Of a DNA stretch of 64,000 bases, positions 9,028 to 20,956 are shown one piece after another (position 1 is the stretch's first letter; every line of letters starts with the position of its first letter). The notes under the pieces were generated by a model. The model was not told where the DNA came from. It saw only the letters and a program-made list of their open reading frames with translations, and did not search any database. The stretch lies in assembly GCA_905221605.1 (NCBI GenBank), contig CAJNDS010000001.1:1949525-2013524 (forward strand), in the 5' to 3' direction. The position numbers and the translations under genes are program-made. The DNA comes from Symbiodinium natans (lineage: Eukaryota; Sar; Dinophyceae; Suessiales; Symbiodiniaceae).

Positions 9028-12000
9028 CTGCGCTTTGGGGTTGAGGGTCTAGGGTTTAGGGTTTAGAGTTTAGGGTTTAGGGTTTAGGGTTTAGGGTTTA
9101 GGGTTTAGGGTTTAGGGTTTAGGGTGTAGGATTTAGGGTTTAGGGCTTGTTTGGGGCTTGGTTTCGGGTCTAGGGCTGAGGCTTTCGGGTTTAGGTTTAG
9201 AGTGTTGGGCTTTTTGGCTTTGGGGCTTGTCGCTTCGCGCTGAACGTTCAGTACAGGGTTTAGAGTTTAGGGTGTTGGGCTTTTGGGCTTTGGGCTTTGG
9301 AGGTTAGCGCCTAACGTTTATACGTTTTGTAGGGTTTAGGGCTTACATTCAAGGACGTTGCAGAAATGTTCCAGACTACAAGGTGGCCTAGGCCTGTGGG
9401 TCAAGTCTGCATAAGTCCCTTTCGCCAAGCTGGAACCAGGAAAACGGATAACATCTGAGACTCTCAGGCACCCGGACGACGGCGTGATAGTACCCACCTG
9501 ACCCCCAAGCGGGCAATCTGCACGTGCCTTCAATTTCCCAAGACGCGCAGGCATCTAAACTTCAATACTAAACGCCCGAAGCCCCAAATCCCGACCTCCC
9601 TACACCCCAAACCTCACCCTGAACCCTGCACCCTAAACCCTACATGCTACAATCCCTCCACCCCAAGCCCGCAACCCTGAACTCCCTGAGCTTTGGACGA
9701 ACTCTCTGGGGGCCTTTGACAACGGCGGCAGTCGGAGCGTCGACTGCCTCTGCTCACAGTTTCAGTTTAGGGTTCAAGAGGTATATATATATATATATAT
9801 ACATATGTATGTGTATGTGTATGTATATGTATATGTATCTGTATTATGTATGTGAATATTTTCACATGTATACACATGTTTGCGTGTGTAATTATAAACG
9901 TAATATATGTGTACATACATTATATATATATATGTGTGTGTGTGTGCATGTTCTAGAAATATATATATATATATACATACATACATACATACATACATAC
10001 ATACATGTCCAAACATGGGTTTGGTAAACAATCCTGCGGTGGAGTTTTAAGACAAGGCGGCCCAGACTTGATTGTTTTATTCTAAGACGGTCAGCAACAA
10101 AAGAAAAAGATAAGTTGGGATGTTCCCCCTTGTACTAACAGAGTCCTTAACGGGATTATAAGCCCAACTAAGGACTGTTAGTATAAGGGGGAACATGCTA
10201 CCATGAGGAGGGATGCGATGAGGGATGTGTGGCTTCCCTGTAAGACGATAAGGAATAAACACAAGCGTTCACGACAGGGTTTCCACGGTAGCCCATATGT
10301 GTATATGTACATATATATATATGTATATATATATATGCTTGTATGTAAATATGTCTATGTGTCAACACATGTAGATATGTTAATATGTGTACATATGTAA
10401 TTATATGTAGATACCTATATGTGTATATATGTACATATTTGGATATGTACGCAAACGCATATCTGTATATGTGCATATATGTATGAACTTATGTGTGTAT
10501 ATATATATATATATATGTTTGTTTGTTTGTTTGTATGTATGTATATATGTTTATATGCCTATATGATATATGTATACGTATTTGGTTTGCGTCTTAAGAT
10601 TTAACATGGGGTTTAGGGTTTAGGATTTGGCGTTTGCACTCTTGGCGCTTAAGAGGTCTGGGAGTCCGGAGGGTGGTGTTTAGGGTTCAGGGGGTTTAGG
10701 GTTCAGGATTTAGGGTTTAGGGTTTAGGATTGAGGGTTGAGGGTTTCGGGTTTGGAAGGTTGCCTTGGTAATGCTAGTACGGGAGCTCGGATCCTCTGAG
10801 AATCAGGGAAGCCTTATTTGTTAAACGTTCCCTTGGGCATACGAAGGAAGAGAACACGATTTCTCTGGAGACTCCCCGCAACGCCCAAAAACCCTGAGCC
10901 CAAATTAAAGCAAAAACTCAACAACGAACCCCCAAGAAGCCAAAAGCAAAACTAAACCCTACACCCTAAACCCCCCAAATTCCCTAAACCCTCAACCCTC
11001 AACCCTAAACCCTAAACCCTAAACCCTAAACCCTAAACCCTAAACCCTAAACCCTTCACCATCAAGCCCCCAGAGCCTCGCCAGGCTCAGGTCTCCGAAG
11101 GGGGAAGCGCCACCGTCCAGAGAGGGCACCTCAGCTCAGGGCTGAGGCCCTTGTAAGGTTTGGGGTTTAGGGTTTAGGGTTTAGGGTTTAGGGTTTAGGG
11201 TTTAGGGTTTAGGGTTTAGGGTTTAGGGTTTAGGGTTTAGGGTTTAGGGTTTAGGGTTTAGGGTTTAGGGTAATGTCCCAAGGGCCTGCCGAGGTTTAGG
11301 GTTCAGGGCTTGGGGTTTGGGGAGTTTCGGGTGTTTAGGGCTCAGGGCTTAAGGCTCGGGGTGCAAAATGCTTGCGCGAACCTCAAAACCAGAGAGCTTG
11401 GGGTCTTGGGGGTTTTGCGGATTTGGTGTAAACCTTCAAACCCTTAAACCCTGAACCGGCAGCTGAAGGGCTGTTGTGTGCTTAAAGCCCAGCCTAAACC
11501 CAAGAACCCTTAACCCTAAACCCCGAGGGGCGTAGGATTGATTGCTTCCAAGTGTAAGGGAAGTAGTGACTGAGGTACCCGAGCAGCCTCTTCGATTTGA
11601 TTTGAGGTCTTGGGTGTAAGAGTCTTTGGGGTTTAGGGTTTAGGGTGTAGGGTTTAGGGCTTAGGGCTTAGGGCTTAGGGTTTAGGGTTCAGGGTTTAGG
11701 GTTTAGGGTGCAGGGTTTGGGGTTTGGGGTTTGGGGTTTGGGGTTTAGGGTTTAGGGTTTAGGGTTTACGGTTCAGGGTTCAAGGGTTGAGGGTTTAGGG
11801 TTTAGGAGACTTTGGATTTCGAGGCTTTGGGGGGGTAGGGGTCGACCAGGGCACCCGAAGAGTGCCGCCGATACTGCTTTGGTAAAGGGAAAACATCCAT
11901 GCAAAGCGCGTAGGCGCTGCCGCCAAGCAAGCAGAGTAGGTCGGGTTTCTGAGAAGGTGCTGTGTTAAACCCAAAAAGTCTACTCTTAGTTAGGAGGAGT

Positions 12001-15000
12001 AGAAGGGCTGCTTCTGGACGTCCTTTTGAAAGAACTCCAATGCCTTCGCCGAAACTAGTCCTAGCCAATGCGGGGGGGGATGACCTCTCATGGCTTTTAA
12101 GAATACCAACTCAATCTTTGTAGCCTAAACCCTAAACCCTAAACCCTAAACCCTAATGCATGGTGAATTGGGTCCGAGTGGGGGGCTTGCAGGCTTCGTA
12201 CTCATTGTTGGATTTGTTCCGAGAGGGGGACCTGAGAGGGGAGTACTGGGTACTGTGCTCTAATCCGCATAAAAGGACCCCCGCCGCCCCCCCCCCCCCC
12301 CCCAAAAAAAAAAAAAAAAGAAATCCCAAAATAGGGTACCCCTAACATACCCAACATACCTTAATCTGTTATAGGAACCCCCAAAAAGGGTACCCCCCCC
12401 CCCCCACCCCAATTTTCGGAAACCCCCAAAGGGACCTAAAAGCTGGAATCATACACCCTGCACGAATGCAACCCCTACAGCTACAGGGTATGTGGACCAC
12501 AGGATCCTATAAGCGCGGACCTCCCCGCATGGGTTCTGGTTGTTGTTGCCTTAGGGTTTAGGGTTTAGGGTTTAGGGTTCAGGGTTTAGGGTTTAGGGTT
12601 TAGGGTTTTGGGTTTAGGGTTTAGGGTTTAGGGTTTAGGGTTCATTCCCCCATCCGCCACCTGACCGTCACGCTGGCGTGATATGCGAACTTGCCCACCA
12701 GCCAGTTGCCCTGTCCCATGGTCCACATTCGTGCTCCCACCATGAAGACTTGTTTGTCGACAGTACTCAAGACGAGCTGGTCATTCTCCAGAAGTCCCGC
12801 ACATTCTTGTGCCGGCAGCATGGTGATCTTGCATCGCACTTACAGTTTGGGGGTTTAAGGTTTGGGGTTTGGGGTTTGGGGTTTAGGGTTTAGGGTTTAG
12901 GGTTTAGGGTTTAGGGTTTAGGGTTTAGGGTTTAGGGCTAGGGTTTAGGGTTTGGGGTCCTCGATGTCTGTAGCCAAGGGACACAGCGGCGCGAGGCTCG
13001 CAGCTCGGCAGGGTACCTCGGCCCCCCCAGAGACCAGGTCTACAACACCCTAAACCCTAGCCCTAAACCCCAAACCCTAAACCCTAAACCCTGAGCCCTA
13101 AAACCTAAAACCCTAAACCCTTCAATCCCTAAACCCTAAACCCCTGACTCCCAAAAGTTTTAACATCATTCCCCTCATGCCCCAGGAGGGTTACTAAAGG
13201 GGAATCCCCGCACTAACCGTCCTTAAATCCAACTTTATGGAGCTTTCTGTAGGGCTTCGGGCTTGGGGCTTAGGGTTTGGATTTCAGGCTTCAGCTTTTA
13301 GGGTATAGGGATCAGAGTCTCGGAATCAGGGTTTTAGGACTTAGGGTTTGGGGTTTTTAGGGTGTAGGTCAGCAAGTGTGTTCGCGCAACGGAAAATACC
13401 CCCCCCCCCATAAAATCCCAGAACATAAAGAACATGTACGCGGTTCATGTATTCTTTGCATGCGAAGAAGCACATTCATAACGACAACACATACTTCTTT
13501 GAACCTTAAACCCTAAGCCCTGGACCTTCATTCCAGGGCCCTGAACCCTAAACCCCAAGCCTGAACCCTGGGAGCCCAAATTCAAATTGTTCCGAAATTA
13601 ATTCGGGTTGGTCCCGATTCTCAAATGAATTCGAGCGGGTGCCCGAGCGCTCGGAAGTAAATTATGGTTGGTGCCAATTTAATCAGAGTTGGGGCCGGTT
13701 TGTGGCCGATTGTTCGAAATTAAATCAGGGTTGGCGGCCGATTGTTCGGAATTGAATCAAGGTTTGGATATATGATATATGTGGTAAGAGAGGGTTTAGG
13801 ATTTGGGCTTTCGGGCTTAGGGCTTAGGGTTGGGGGTTAAGGTGTGGGTGTTTTTTGGGGTTTGGGCTTAAGGTTTGGGGTTTAGGTGGCTCGCCAGGCA
13901 AGTCTGGAGTTTGGGGCTTAAGGTTTTGGGGTTTCAAGGTTTTAGGGTGGTGGGGTCCCCAAAAAAACTTCGGGCTTAGGGTTTAGGGTTTTTGGCGGGG
14001 AGTAATGCTTGGGTTGAGGGGCCCCTTCGCAGATAAGTAGGATCCCTGGAAAAGCAAGTCCCCCTCGGCCCTAAACCCTCAACCCTAAACCCTATTACTA
14101 AACCCTAAACTCGAAACCCGAAGCCCTAAACCCTTTGACATGGATCCTCTGACCGTGGCCCTGCCAAGGGGCGGTGCCAGCGGTGGCCGGCGGCTAGGTG
14201 ATAGCCTTGGAGCTAGGGAGGAGGGTTTAGGGCTTAGGGCTTAGGGTTTAGGGTTTGGGGTTAGGGTTTAGGGTTTAGGGTTTAGGGTTTAGGGTTTAGG
14301 GTTTAGGGTTTAGGGTTTAGGGTTTAGGGTTTAGGGTTTAGGGTTTAGGGTTTAGGTTTAAGGGTTTAGGGTTTAGGGTTTAGGGTTTAGGGTTTAGGGT
14401 TTAGGGTTTAGGGTTTAGGGTTTAGGGTTTAGGGTTTAGGGTTTAGGGTTTAGGGTTTAGGGTTTAGGGTTTAGGGTTTAGGGTTTAGGGTTTCAGGCTG
14501 GGATGTTCCCCCACATACTAACAGTCCTTAATCGGGATTGTATAGCACCCCCTACTAGAATCGCCATTAAGGACTGTTAAGACTGTTAGTGTAAGGGGAA
14601 GCATCCCAAGTTTCAGGGTTTAGGGTTGAAGGTTGAGGCTGTAGAGTTGAAGGTTCTGGGGTTTAGGGTTTAGGGTTTAGGGTTTAGGGTTTAGGGTTTA
14701 GGGTTTAGGGTTTAGGGTTTAGGGTTTAGGGTGTAAGGTTTAGGGTTTAAGGTTTAAGGTTTAGGGTTTAGGGCTTGGGTTTAGGGGTTCGGGTTTGGGC
14801 TTGAGAGGCTTTGGGGCTTAGGGTGTAAGGCTTATGTAGGGTTTAGGGCTCAGAGTCTAGGCTTTAAAGTTTAAAGGCTCAGGCGGGTGAGGGTTGAGGC
14901 TGTAGAGACCCTAAAAAATTAAAGCCCTAAAAACCCTAAACCGCCTAAACCCCTAAAAACCCTAATCCTAAAACCCCAAAACCCTAAAGCCCTCAAACCC

Positions 15001-16242
15001 CTCAAACCCCCTCAAACCCCCTCAAACCCCTCAAACCCCTAAAACCCCAAAAACCCCAAAACCTTTAAAACCCCTAAAACCCCTAAAACCCTAAACCCAA
15101 ACCCTCAAAACCCTAAAGCCCTAACAGCCCAAAACCCTAAAACCCCTAAACCCACCAAACCCTAAAACCCTAAACCCTAAAGACCCTTAAAGACTTAAAC
15201 AGTTCTGTCCAACCCCGAAGAGCGCAAGCCTGCTTGCCTTCCAAGTGGCACCTCATTCCTTGGGGCAACTCTCGGAAAATTTCGGGGTTTAGGGTTTAGG
15301 GTTTTGGGTTTAGAGTTTTGGGTTCTGGGTTTGGGTTTTGGGGTTTGGGGTTTCAAGGTTTGAGGCTTTGGGGTTTGGGGTTTTGGGGCTTTGGGGTTTG
15401 GGGTTTTAAGGTTTGAGATTTTAGGGTGTAAGGGTTTCACGGTTTGGGGTTTGGGATTTAGGGTTTGGGGGTTGTAGGGTTTGGGTTTCGCGGGTTGTGG
15501 GTTTATATAGGGTTTACAGAGGGTTTAGGGTTTTCGCCAGTGGGGTGTAGGTTTTAAGGATTGAGGGATCTAGGGTGCTAGGGCTTAGGCTTCTAAGGTT
15601 TCAGGGCTGTTTAGATTTGGGGTTTAGAATCAGAAAGAAGAAGAGCAAGGCCCGACCACCAAAGCCCTAAACCCCAAACCACTAAACCCTAAACACCCAA
15701 ACCTCATCGGGAAGGGGTGGTCTTGAGTGGGGGAGCCGAAGGACCTCAAGCATTTTCTGCGCTATCCTTTTCCGGTCTGAGTATCTACTACATGCGCTTA
15801 GGGTTTGTAGAGTTTTGGGTTTGTAGAGTTTAGGGTTTACAGAGCCTAGGATTTATAGGGTTTAGGGTTTATAGAGTTTAGGGTTTCTAGAGTTTAGAGT
15901 TTATAGAATTTAGGCTTTGTAGAGTTTAGGGCTTATAGAGCTTAGGGTCTATGGAGTTTGGGGTCTACAGAGTTTAGGGCTTCGGTCTTTAGAAGGGGCG
16001 CAGGGAGTTGACCTAAGCCAGGGTCTCTTCGGCCCACCCGGGCATGGGGATTCTGCAAGGATTTGATCTGCTTCCCTTAGAACCAGGAACATCGTAAACC
16101 CTAAACCCTACTATAAACAACTACAACTGCATAGATATGTATATGTATGTATTTGTATATATGTACACATATTTATTTATACACATACATATACATATAC
16201 ATGTGTATACATAAATATGCATGCATATACATATGAATGTGC

Positions 16243-16285
<43 letters not shown>

Positions 16286-16689
16286 TATATATACATACAC
16301 TACGTGTGTGTGTACATACGGCTATAGTGTTATACGTATGTATGCATGCGCATATGTTGCATGTATGTCAGTGTGTATGTACATCTGTGCGTATGTGTGC
16401 GAAACCCTAAACCCTAAACCCTAAACCCTAAACTGTTGTTAGTATGAATGCGCCCATGGCAGGTGGATGAATCGACCCTAACACCCCAAGCCCAAAGCGA
16501 ACAAAACCCTAAACCCTAAACCCTGAACCCTGAACCCTAAACCCTAAACCCTATACCCTAAACCCTAAACCCTAAACCCTACGTGCCAGAGCAGCCGAGG
16601 ATCTGCAAAGTCATGCATGGCGTCGACTGTGTTCGATTCATCTCGTGCGTTCCGTGCGGGAAAGCAGCACTTGCACACAGGCGTCGGGG
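8945..16689 (-). CDS. gene 2, unrecognised spliced gene
   Basis: Exons in transcript order are 16583-16689, 15201-15268, 14154-14193, 12661-12838, 11060-11129 and 8945-9027 (stop). Phase is continuous for the first three and for the last two. The junctions around 12661-12838 are not resolved and may hide an exon, perhaps at 11805-12068, which is open on minus. No domain is recognised. The longest exon reads like a beta-rich globular segment (LVLSTVDKQVFMVGARMW). More exons may lie at 18.8-22.7 kb. Confidence 0.5.
9779..10575. repeat. TA/TATG/CATA microsatellite region
   Basis: Alternating (TA)n, (GTAT)n and (CATA)n tracts flank the hairpin element at 10115-10198. Open frames here encode only Tyr, Ile, Cys, Met and His repeats. 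Confidence 0.9.
10115..10198. mobile_element. MITE-like hairpin, family B copy 1
   Basis: The left arm GGGATGTTCCCCCTTGTACT and AACAGAGTCCTTAA is mirrored by AAGGACTGTTAGTATAAGG and GGGAACATGC. Arms of about 35 bp close a short loop. Related elements in the window lie at 14500, 38839, 56878, 62464, 63363 and 63588. Confidence 0.7.
11060..11129 (-). CDS. gene 2 penultimate exon
   Basis: This 70-nt exon reads VPSLDGGASPFGDLSLARLW then GLD, between acceptor GAGCTGAG|G and donor GTGAAGG. The plus strand has an equally clean alternative (EPRQAQVSEGGSATV..., acceptor CCCCCAG at 11073, donor GTAAGG at 11153). The minus reading is preferred because it joins the 8945 exon in phase. Confidence 0.45.
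11130..12660. other. intron region with repeats
   Basis: It holds a pure G-strand array (11163-11272), mixed telomeric variants (11630-11805), a 270-bp core open on minus (11802-12068), short C-strand arrays (12125-12155), a C-run to A-run junction (12288-12319) and a G-strand array (12552-12640). No exon is called with confidence. Confidence 0.7.
11163..11272 (+). repeat. TTTAGGG array
   Basis: About 15 perfect units directly on the plus-right side of the island at 11060-11153. Confidence 0.95.
12661..12838 (-). CDS. gene 2 long exon
   Basis: This 178-nt exon runs from acceptor ACTGTAAG to donor GTGGCGG. It reads RCKITMLPAQECAGLLEND, then QLVLSTVDKQVFMVGARMW, then TMGQGNWLVGKFAYHASV. Codons end mostly in G or C. 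It is the longest uninterrupted protein-like segment in gene 2 and is flanked on both sides by G-strand repeats. An earlier GT donor after NWL is possible. Family unknown. Confidence 0.6.
13575..13790 (+). repeat. degenerate GTGCCGATTGTTCGGAA tandem repeat, copy 1
   Basis: Five or six diverged units of about 35 bp of the form GCCGATTGTTCGGAATTAAA then TCAGGGTTGG. It ends in GGTAAGAGAGGGTTTAG. A second block of the same repeat lies at 27165-27350. Confidence 0.7.
14154..14193 (-). CDS. gene 2 candidate exon
   Basis: This 40-nt island lies between acceptor CACCTAG and donor GTCAGAGG. In the phase set by the 15201 exon it reads RRPPLAPPLGRAT. Other frames and the plus strand are open too. Confidence 0.35.
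14256..14490 (+). repeat. long TTTAGGG array
   Basis: About 33 near-perfect TTTAGGG units with one defect (TTTAGGTTTAAGGG near 14352) end at a MITE-like hairpin at 14500. The same defect occurs in the large array at 36328-36749. Confidence 0.95.
14500..14610. mobile_element. MITE-like hairpin, family B copy 2
   Basis: GGGATGTTCCCCCACATACT and AACAGTCCTTAATCGGGATT are mirrored by TTAAGGACTGTTAAGACTG and GGGGAAGCATCCC. It is inserted inside a telomeric array, with TTTCAGG on both sides. Confidence 0.75.
15201..15268 (-). CDS. gene 2 exon
   Basis: This 68-nt exon reads LPQGMRCHLEGKQACALRGW then TE, between acceptor CCGAGAG and donor GTTTAAG. Entry phase 0 matches the 16583 exon. Confidence 0.5.
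15269..16582. other. intron with degenerate telomeric repeats and microsatellite
   Basis: It holds G-strand variants (15280-15620), an unusual TATAGAGTTTAGGGTT repeat block (15795-15980), TA/ATAC microsatellites (16130-16400) and C-strand arrays (16402-16432, 16505-16580). Confidence 0.7.
16583..16689 (-). CDS. gene 2 exon with Cys cluster
   Basis: This 107-nt exon runs from acceptor CACCCTAG to donor GTAGGG, both formed at the edge of telomeric repeat. It reads PTPVCKCCFPARNARDESN then TVDAMHDFADPRLLWH. CKCC could bind a metal. Confidence 0.55.
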
Positions 16690-18844
16690 CTAGGGTGAGG
16701 TCTGGAGTGCGCGGCCCGGTTTAGGGTTTAGGGTTTAGGGTTTGGGGTTTAGGGTTTAGGGTTTAGGGTTTAGGGTTTTTGGTTTTTAGGGTTTAGGGTT
16801 AGGGTTTAGGGTTTGGGGTTTGTCTGGGGGTTGAACCCTAAACCCGAAAGGCTTCACCTACCCCTGTGGTCGGCTCCGGAAACTCCCACTAAACCCTAAA
16901 CCTGACAATCCCAAAAGCCCTGGGAGCCCGAACCCCTAAACCACCCTAACAACCCTAAACCCTTCACCCTAAACCCTTCACCCTAAACCCTAAACCCTAA
17001 ACCCTAAACCCTTCACCCTAAACCCTTCACCCTAAATCCTAAACCCTAAACCCTAAACCTAAACCCCCAAGACTTAACCCTAAAGGTCCCCTAAAACAAG
17101 ACCTACAGCCGAAGCCCGAAAGCCCCAAGCGCCCTTAACCCCTCCAAAGCCAAGCCAGTATCTTTGGTCTGGGTTTAGTGTTTAGGGTTGTGGATTAGGG
17201 TTTAGGGTTTAGGGTTTAGGGCTTAGGGTTTAGGGTTTAGGGTTTAGGGCTTAGGGTTTAGGGTTAGGAGTGTAGGGTTTAGGGTTGAGGGTTTAGGGTT
17301 TAGGGTTTCCGAAATTCGGGGTACCCTAGTACAAGGGCATCCTACTATTTGGGGTGCTATCTTTGGGTCCCCTATTCTAGTAAACCACCACATGGGGATG
17401 AAGGACACGACTCTTGAACGTTGCGCGCTAACCCCAAGCCACCCCTTGATGCCCCCATAAGGCTGAATTAAGCCTTACTCTGGCCTTTTTCGGGGGGTCT
17501 AGGGTTTAGGGTTTAGGGGTAGGGTTTAGGTTTTAGGGTTTAGCGGTTAGGATTTAGGGTTGAGGGGTAGGGTTTAGGGCTTTACGGACGCGTTGTGGCT
17601 TTGGCCTCTCTTCGTGGCGGGTGTGTGGAGTGGGGTCTGTGCTTTGCAACCCGCACGGGAGCTTCGAACTACGACTGTCTAGGCCTGGCAGCCAGCGACA
17701 GGCGGCTTTGCCTGCGAAGCTCCAGGAGCAGTTTAGGGCTTAGGCTACGCTGTTTAGGATTTAGGATTAAGGGTTTAGGGTTTAGGGTTTAGGGTGTAGG
17801 GTTTAGGGTTTAGGGTTCAGGGCTTAGTCTACGTGGAAGCCCTTGTGACTTAGTAAGCAGAGTTAGTAAGGTGGGGTATGATGGGACTATAAGAGGGTTT
17901 CCATAAACCCTAAAACCTAAACCCTAAGCCCTAAACCCTAAACCCTAAACCCTAAACCCTAAGCCCTAAGCCCTAAGCCCTAAGCCCTAAGCCCTAAACC
18001 CTAAACCCTAACATAAGAGGGTGGTTTCTAAGTAGACTTACTAAGTCAAAAGAGCTTCCAAGTACACGTAGGGGTCCAGGGATCAGGGACTTGGGGCTGA
18101 TAGGGTTTAGGGTTTAGGGTTTAAGGGTTTTAGGGTTTAGGGTTTAGGGCTTCGGGTATAGGGTTTAGGGCTTAGGGTTTACCGGGTTTTAGGGTTTCGG
18201 GTTAGGGTTTAAGGGTTCAGGGCTTTGTTCACGCGGCTTTCTTCCTTAGACTTCGATAACCTCATGACCCCAATATGGGTGTTGCCCAAAAATGGGGGGG
18301 GGGGGGCCTTTTTGTACCCGAACAAGTATCATCCTGTTGTAGCACCACAAACGAGAACAACCTATGTTCGGAAATCCGAAGGCCTAAGCCCTAGACCCTA
18401 CACCCTAAGCCCAGAGCCGCAGCACTTCACAGGACAATGCAGAATCTCTTGGAGGGTTCAGGTTTAGGGCGTTGAGGGTTTAGGGCCTCTATTGTACAAA
18501 GTTTAGGGTTCAGAGTTTTGGGTGTGGGGTTTCCCCAGCGCCAAACCATAAATCCACAAAAAACACACAACCCCCAGCCCGCCCATAAGCCTGCCTTCGG
18601 CAAGCCCACTGCGCACACTCTTCTCTGAGAGGGTGGCTGCTGAGCCGTGGCTGCGACGATTTGCAACTGAAGGCCAAACCCTAAACCCCCAAACCCCGAA
18701 CCCTAAACCATAAAACCCCAAACCCTACTCCATAAAGCCCTAAACCCTAAACCAAAAAACCCTAAACCCCAAACCCCAAACCCCAAACCCTAAACCCCAA
18801 ACCCTAAACCCTAAACCCTAAACCCCAAACCCTAAACCCTAAAC

Positions 18845-18880
18845 CCCAGCTAGGTCCAGGAGGTGGTTTCGTGGCTCCCG
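18845..18880 (-). CDS. candidate exon
   Basis: This 36-nt island reads REPRNHLLDLAG between acceptor TGTGCAG and a telomeric donor GTTTAGG. The plus strand gives VQEVVSWLPLHIMAK with donor GTGAGG, so the strand is uncertain. Confidence 0.3.
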
Positions 18881-19299
18881 CTGCACATCATGGCCAAGTG
18901 AGGAACCCTAAACCCTAAACCCTAAACCCCAAACCCCAAACCCTAAACCCTAAACCCGAAACTCTGAGCACTAAACTCTGAGCCCTAAACCCCAAACCCT
19001 GAACCCTAAAATCTGAGCCCTAAACCCTAAAACCTAAACCCCAAACCCTAAACCCTAAACCCTAAATCCTAGGAGGATTGAGGGCCCTAGGAACGAAACC
19101 GAGGAAGGTTAGAACCCTAGCTTTGACGATGCTGGTTCCATGTGGGTTTCGGGTTTAGGGTTTAGGGTTTAAGGTTTAGGGTTTAGGGTTTAGGGCTTCG
19201 GGTTTAGGGTTCCCTAAACCCTGAACCCTGGCCCTGAACCCTAAGCGCAGCCTGATGTAAGGCACCTACGCCCCATTCTAAGAACCCATCAGCTGAACT

Positions 19300-19498
19300 C
19301 CTATTTGCATAGGAACCCCAAAAGAATAAAATAATATAGTCCCTACATTACTCCTATTTGCTTAAGAACCCCAAAAGAAGAAAATAAAATAATCCCGATA
19401 AGACCCTTAATAAGGAAGAATATTTTTTCATTTAATAATCCCTATATTGCCCAGAATAAGGAAGAATAATTTCATTTTGGGGGGGGGTTCTTAAGCAA
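19300..19498. mobile_element. inverted-repeat element, family C copy 1
   Basis: CTCCTATTTGCATAGGAACC and CCAAAAGAA occur twice near the left (19298, 19350). They are mirrored at the right by TTCATTTTGGGGGG and GGTTCTTAAGCAA. The interior is AT-rich with repeated AATAAGGAAGAATA. A related element is at 24044-24203. Confidence 0.55.
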
Positions 19499-19758
19499 TC
19501 AATGGTGAACTCTCCATTGAGAGCTGCGGAGTAGGGTTTAGGGTGGCATAACCCTAAACCCTAAACCCTGAACCTAAACCCTACACCCTAACCCTGAACC
19601 TTAAGCCCTAAACCTAATGTGGGTTGAGGGTTTTTGGGGCTTGGGGCTGGTAGACCCTAGGCCCTGAATCTCAAAACCCTGCCAAAGAATGGGCACATCA
19701 AACCCTAAACCCTAACCCCCAATCCGAAACCCTAAACCCCAAACCCTAAACCCTAAAC

Positions 19759-19796
19759 CCCAGCTCTTCGTCGGCCTCCTTCGGAACTTCCGCCTC
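19759..19796 (-). CDS. candidate exon
   Basis: This 38-nt island reads EAEVPKEADEEL between acceptor GGCGGCAG|G and donor GTTTAGG, which is the telomeric repeat itself. The plus reading is LFVGLLRNFRLLPP. Confidence 0.35.
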
Positions 19797-20868
19797 CTGC
19801 CGCCGTAGATTTGGGTTCAGGGGCTCAGGGCCTTACGGTTTAGGGTTCAGAGTTTAGAGTTTAGGGTTTAGGGTTTAGGGTTTAGGGTTCAGGGTCCAGG
19901 GTTATTTGGGGTTTAGGGTTTGGGGAATGCCTTGAGGCTTGGACAGGGGGCTGACTTCTCAGAGGGTTTAGGGTTCGGGGCTTCCTGTTTAGGGTTACCC
20001 TGAGCCCTAAACCCTGCACCCTAAACTGTGAGCCCTAAACCCTTGAAACCTAAACTAACCCCCCCAACCCCAAACCACCAACCCTAAACCCTAAGCCCAA
20101 ACCCCAAACCCTAAACCCCAAACCCTAAACCCCAAACCCTAAACCCTAAACCCCAAACTCCAAACTGATGAGCTGTCAACTTCGAGCCCTAACCCCACAG
20201 CCCTAAACCACCCTGCCCTCATGCTTAGGCCGCTTATCTTAGGGTTTAAGGTTTAGGGTGTAGGGTGTAGGGTTTAGAGTTTCAGAGTTAGAGAGCCCCA
20301 AAACACAGCCTAAGGGTCGTAAACCCTAAACCCGCAAAACTACATTCATGTCCGGCCGGCACTGACGTCAAAAAGACCCAAGAAGCTATCCGGCCCTAAA
20401 GGGACCCCAGAGTGAACACCATTTAAGGTTTAGGGTCTAGGGTTTAAGGATGAGGCACAGCCTTCAAGCCAAATAGTCGAGCAACCGCTCGCGGAGGGCA
20501 CCGAAACCCCCGAAACCCTATGCCTCAAGCCCCTAAACCCTGAACCCCAACCCCCACAACCCATAACTCCAAACCTCCAAGTCCACTAAACCGCTAAAGC
20601 CTAACAACCCCCAGCCTGAAAACCCGCCCAACCCCTAATCCCTCAAGCCAAAAACACTAAACTCTAAACCTCTGAACCTTGAAACCCCGATCGTTAAAGG
20701 CCTAGGGTTTGGGGTCTAGGGTTTAGGGTATAGGGTTTAGGGCTTAGGGTTGATCGTTGAAGGCTTAGGGGCCTTTCAAACCGAGATCCCCGCAGTCAAA
20801 CATTCGAGGTCTCCTGAACCCTAAACCCTAAACCCTAAACCCTAAACCCTAAACCCTAAACCCTAAAC

Positions 20869-20925
20869 CTTTGGCCCGTTTTTTCTGATGTGCGGGATTC
20901 AGCTCGCCACGATGTGCGGGTTGAC
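20869..20925 (-). CDS. candidate exon
   Basis: This 57-nt island reads QPAHRGELNPAHQKKRAK between acceptor TGAGGCAG|G and donor GTTTAGG. C-strand arrays flank both sides (20818-20870 and 20957-21079). Confidence 0.35.
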
Positions 20926-20956
20926 CTGCCTCACTCGCGCGCGAACTCCAGACTTA

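Larger units (their letters stand above)
9028..11059. other. intron with microsatellites and a MITE
   Basis: It holds a G-strand array (9050-9145), a 200-bp unique core (9336-9560), TA/TG/ATAC microsatellites (9780-10005 and 10295-10575), a hairpin element (10115-10198), more G-strand repeats (10610-10750) and C-strand arrays (10960-11055). The core 9336-9554 is open on minus but no splice context was found. Confidence 0.7.
16690..20868. other. telomere-rich stretch with few candidate exons
   Basis: It holds alternating G-strand (16720-16815, 17170-17310, 17500-17580, 18105-18210, 19150-19200) and C-strand arrays (16925-17060, 17890-18010, 18660-18850, 18900-19070). Unique islands lie at 17100-17165, 17595-17740 and 18540-18665. 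They are open in several frames on both strands, so no exon is called there. Confidence 0.6.

Noticed and set aside
9336-9554. 72-codon minus frame
   Set aside because: Residue pattern is not clearly protein-like and no donor, acceptor or phase partner was found.
18427-18721. Minus frames around 18.5 kb
   Set aside because: All three frames are open through the same GC-rich segment, so openness carries no information.
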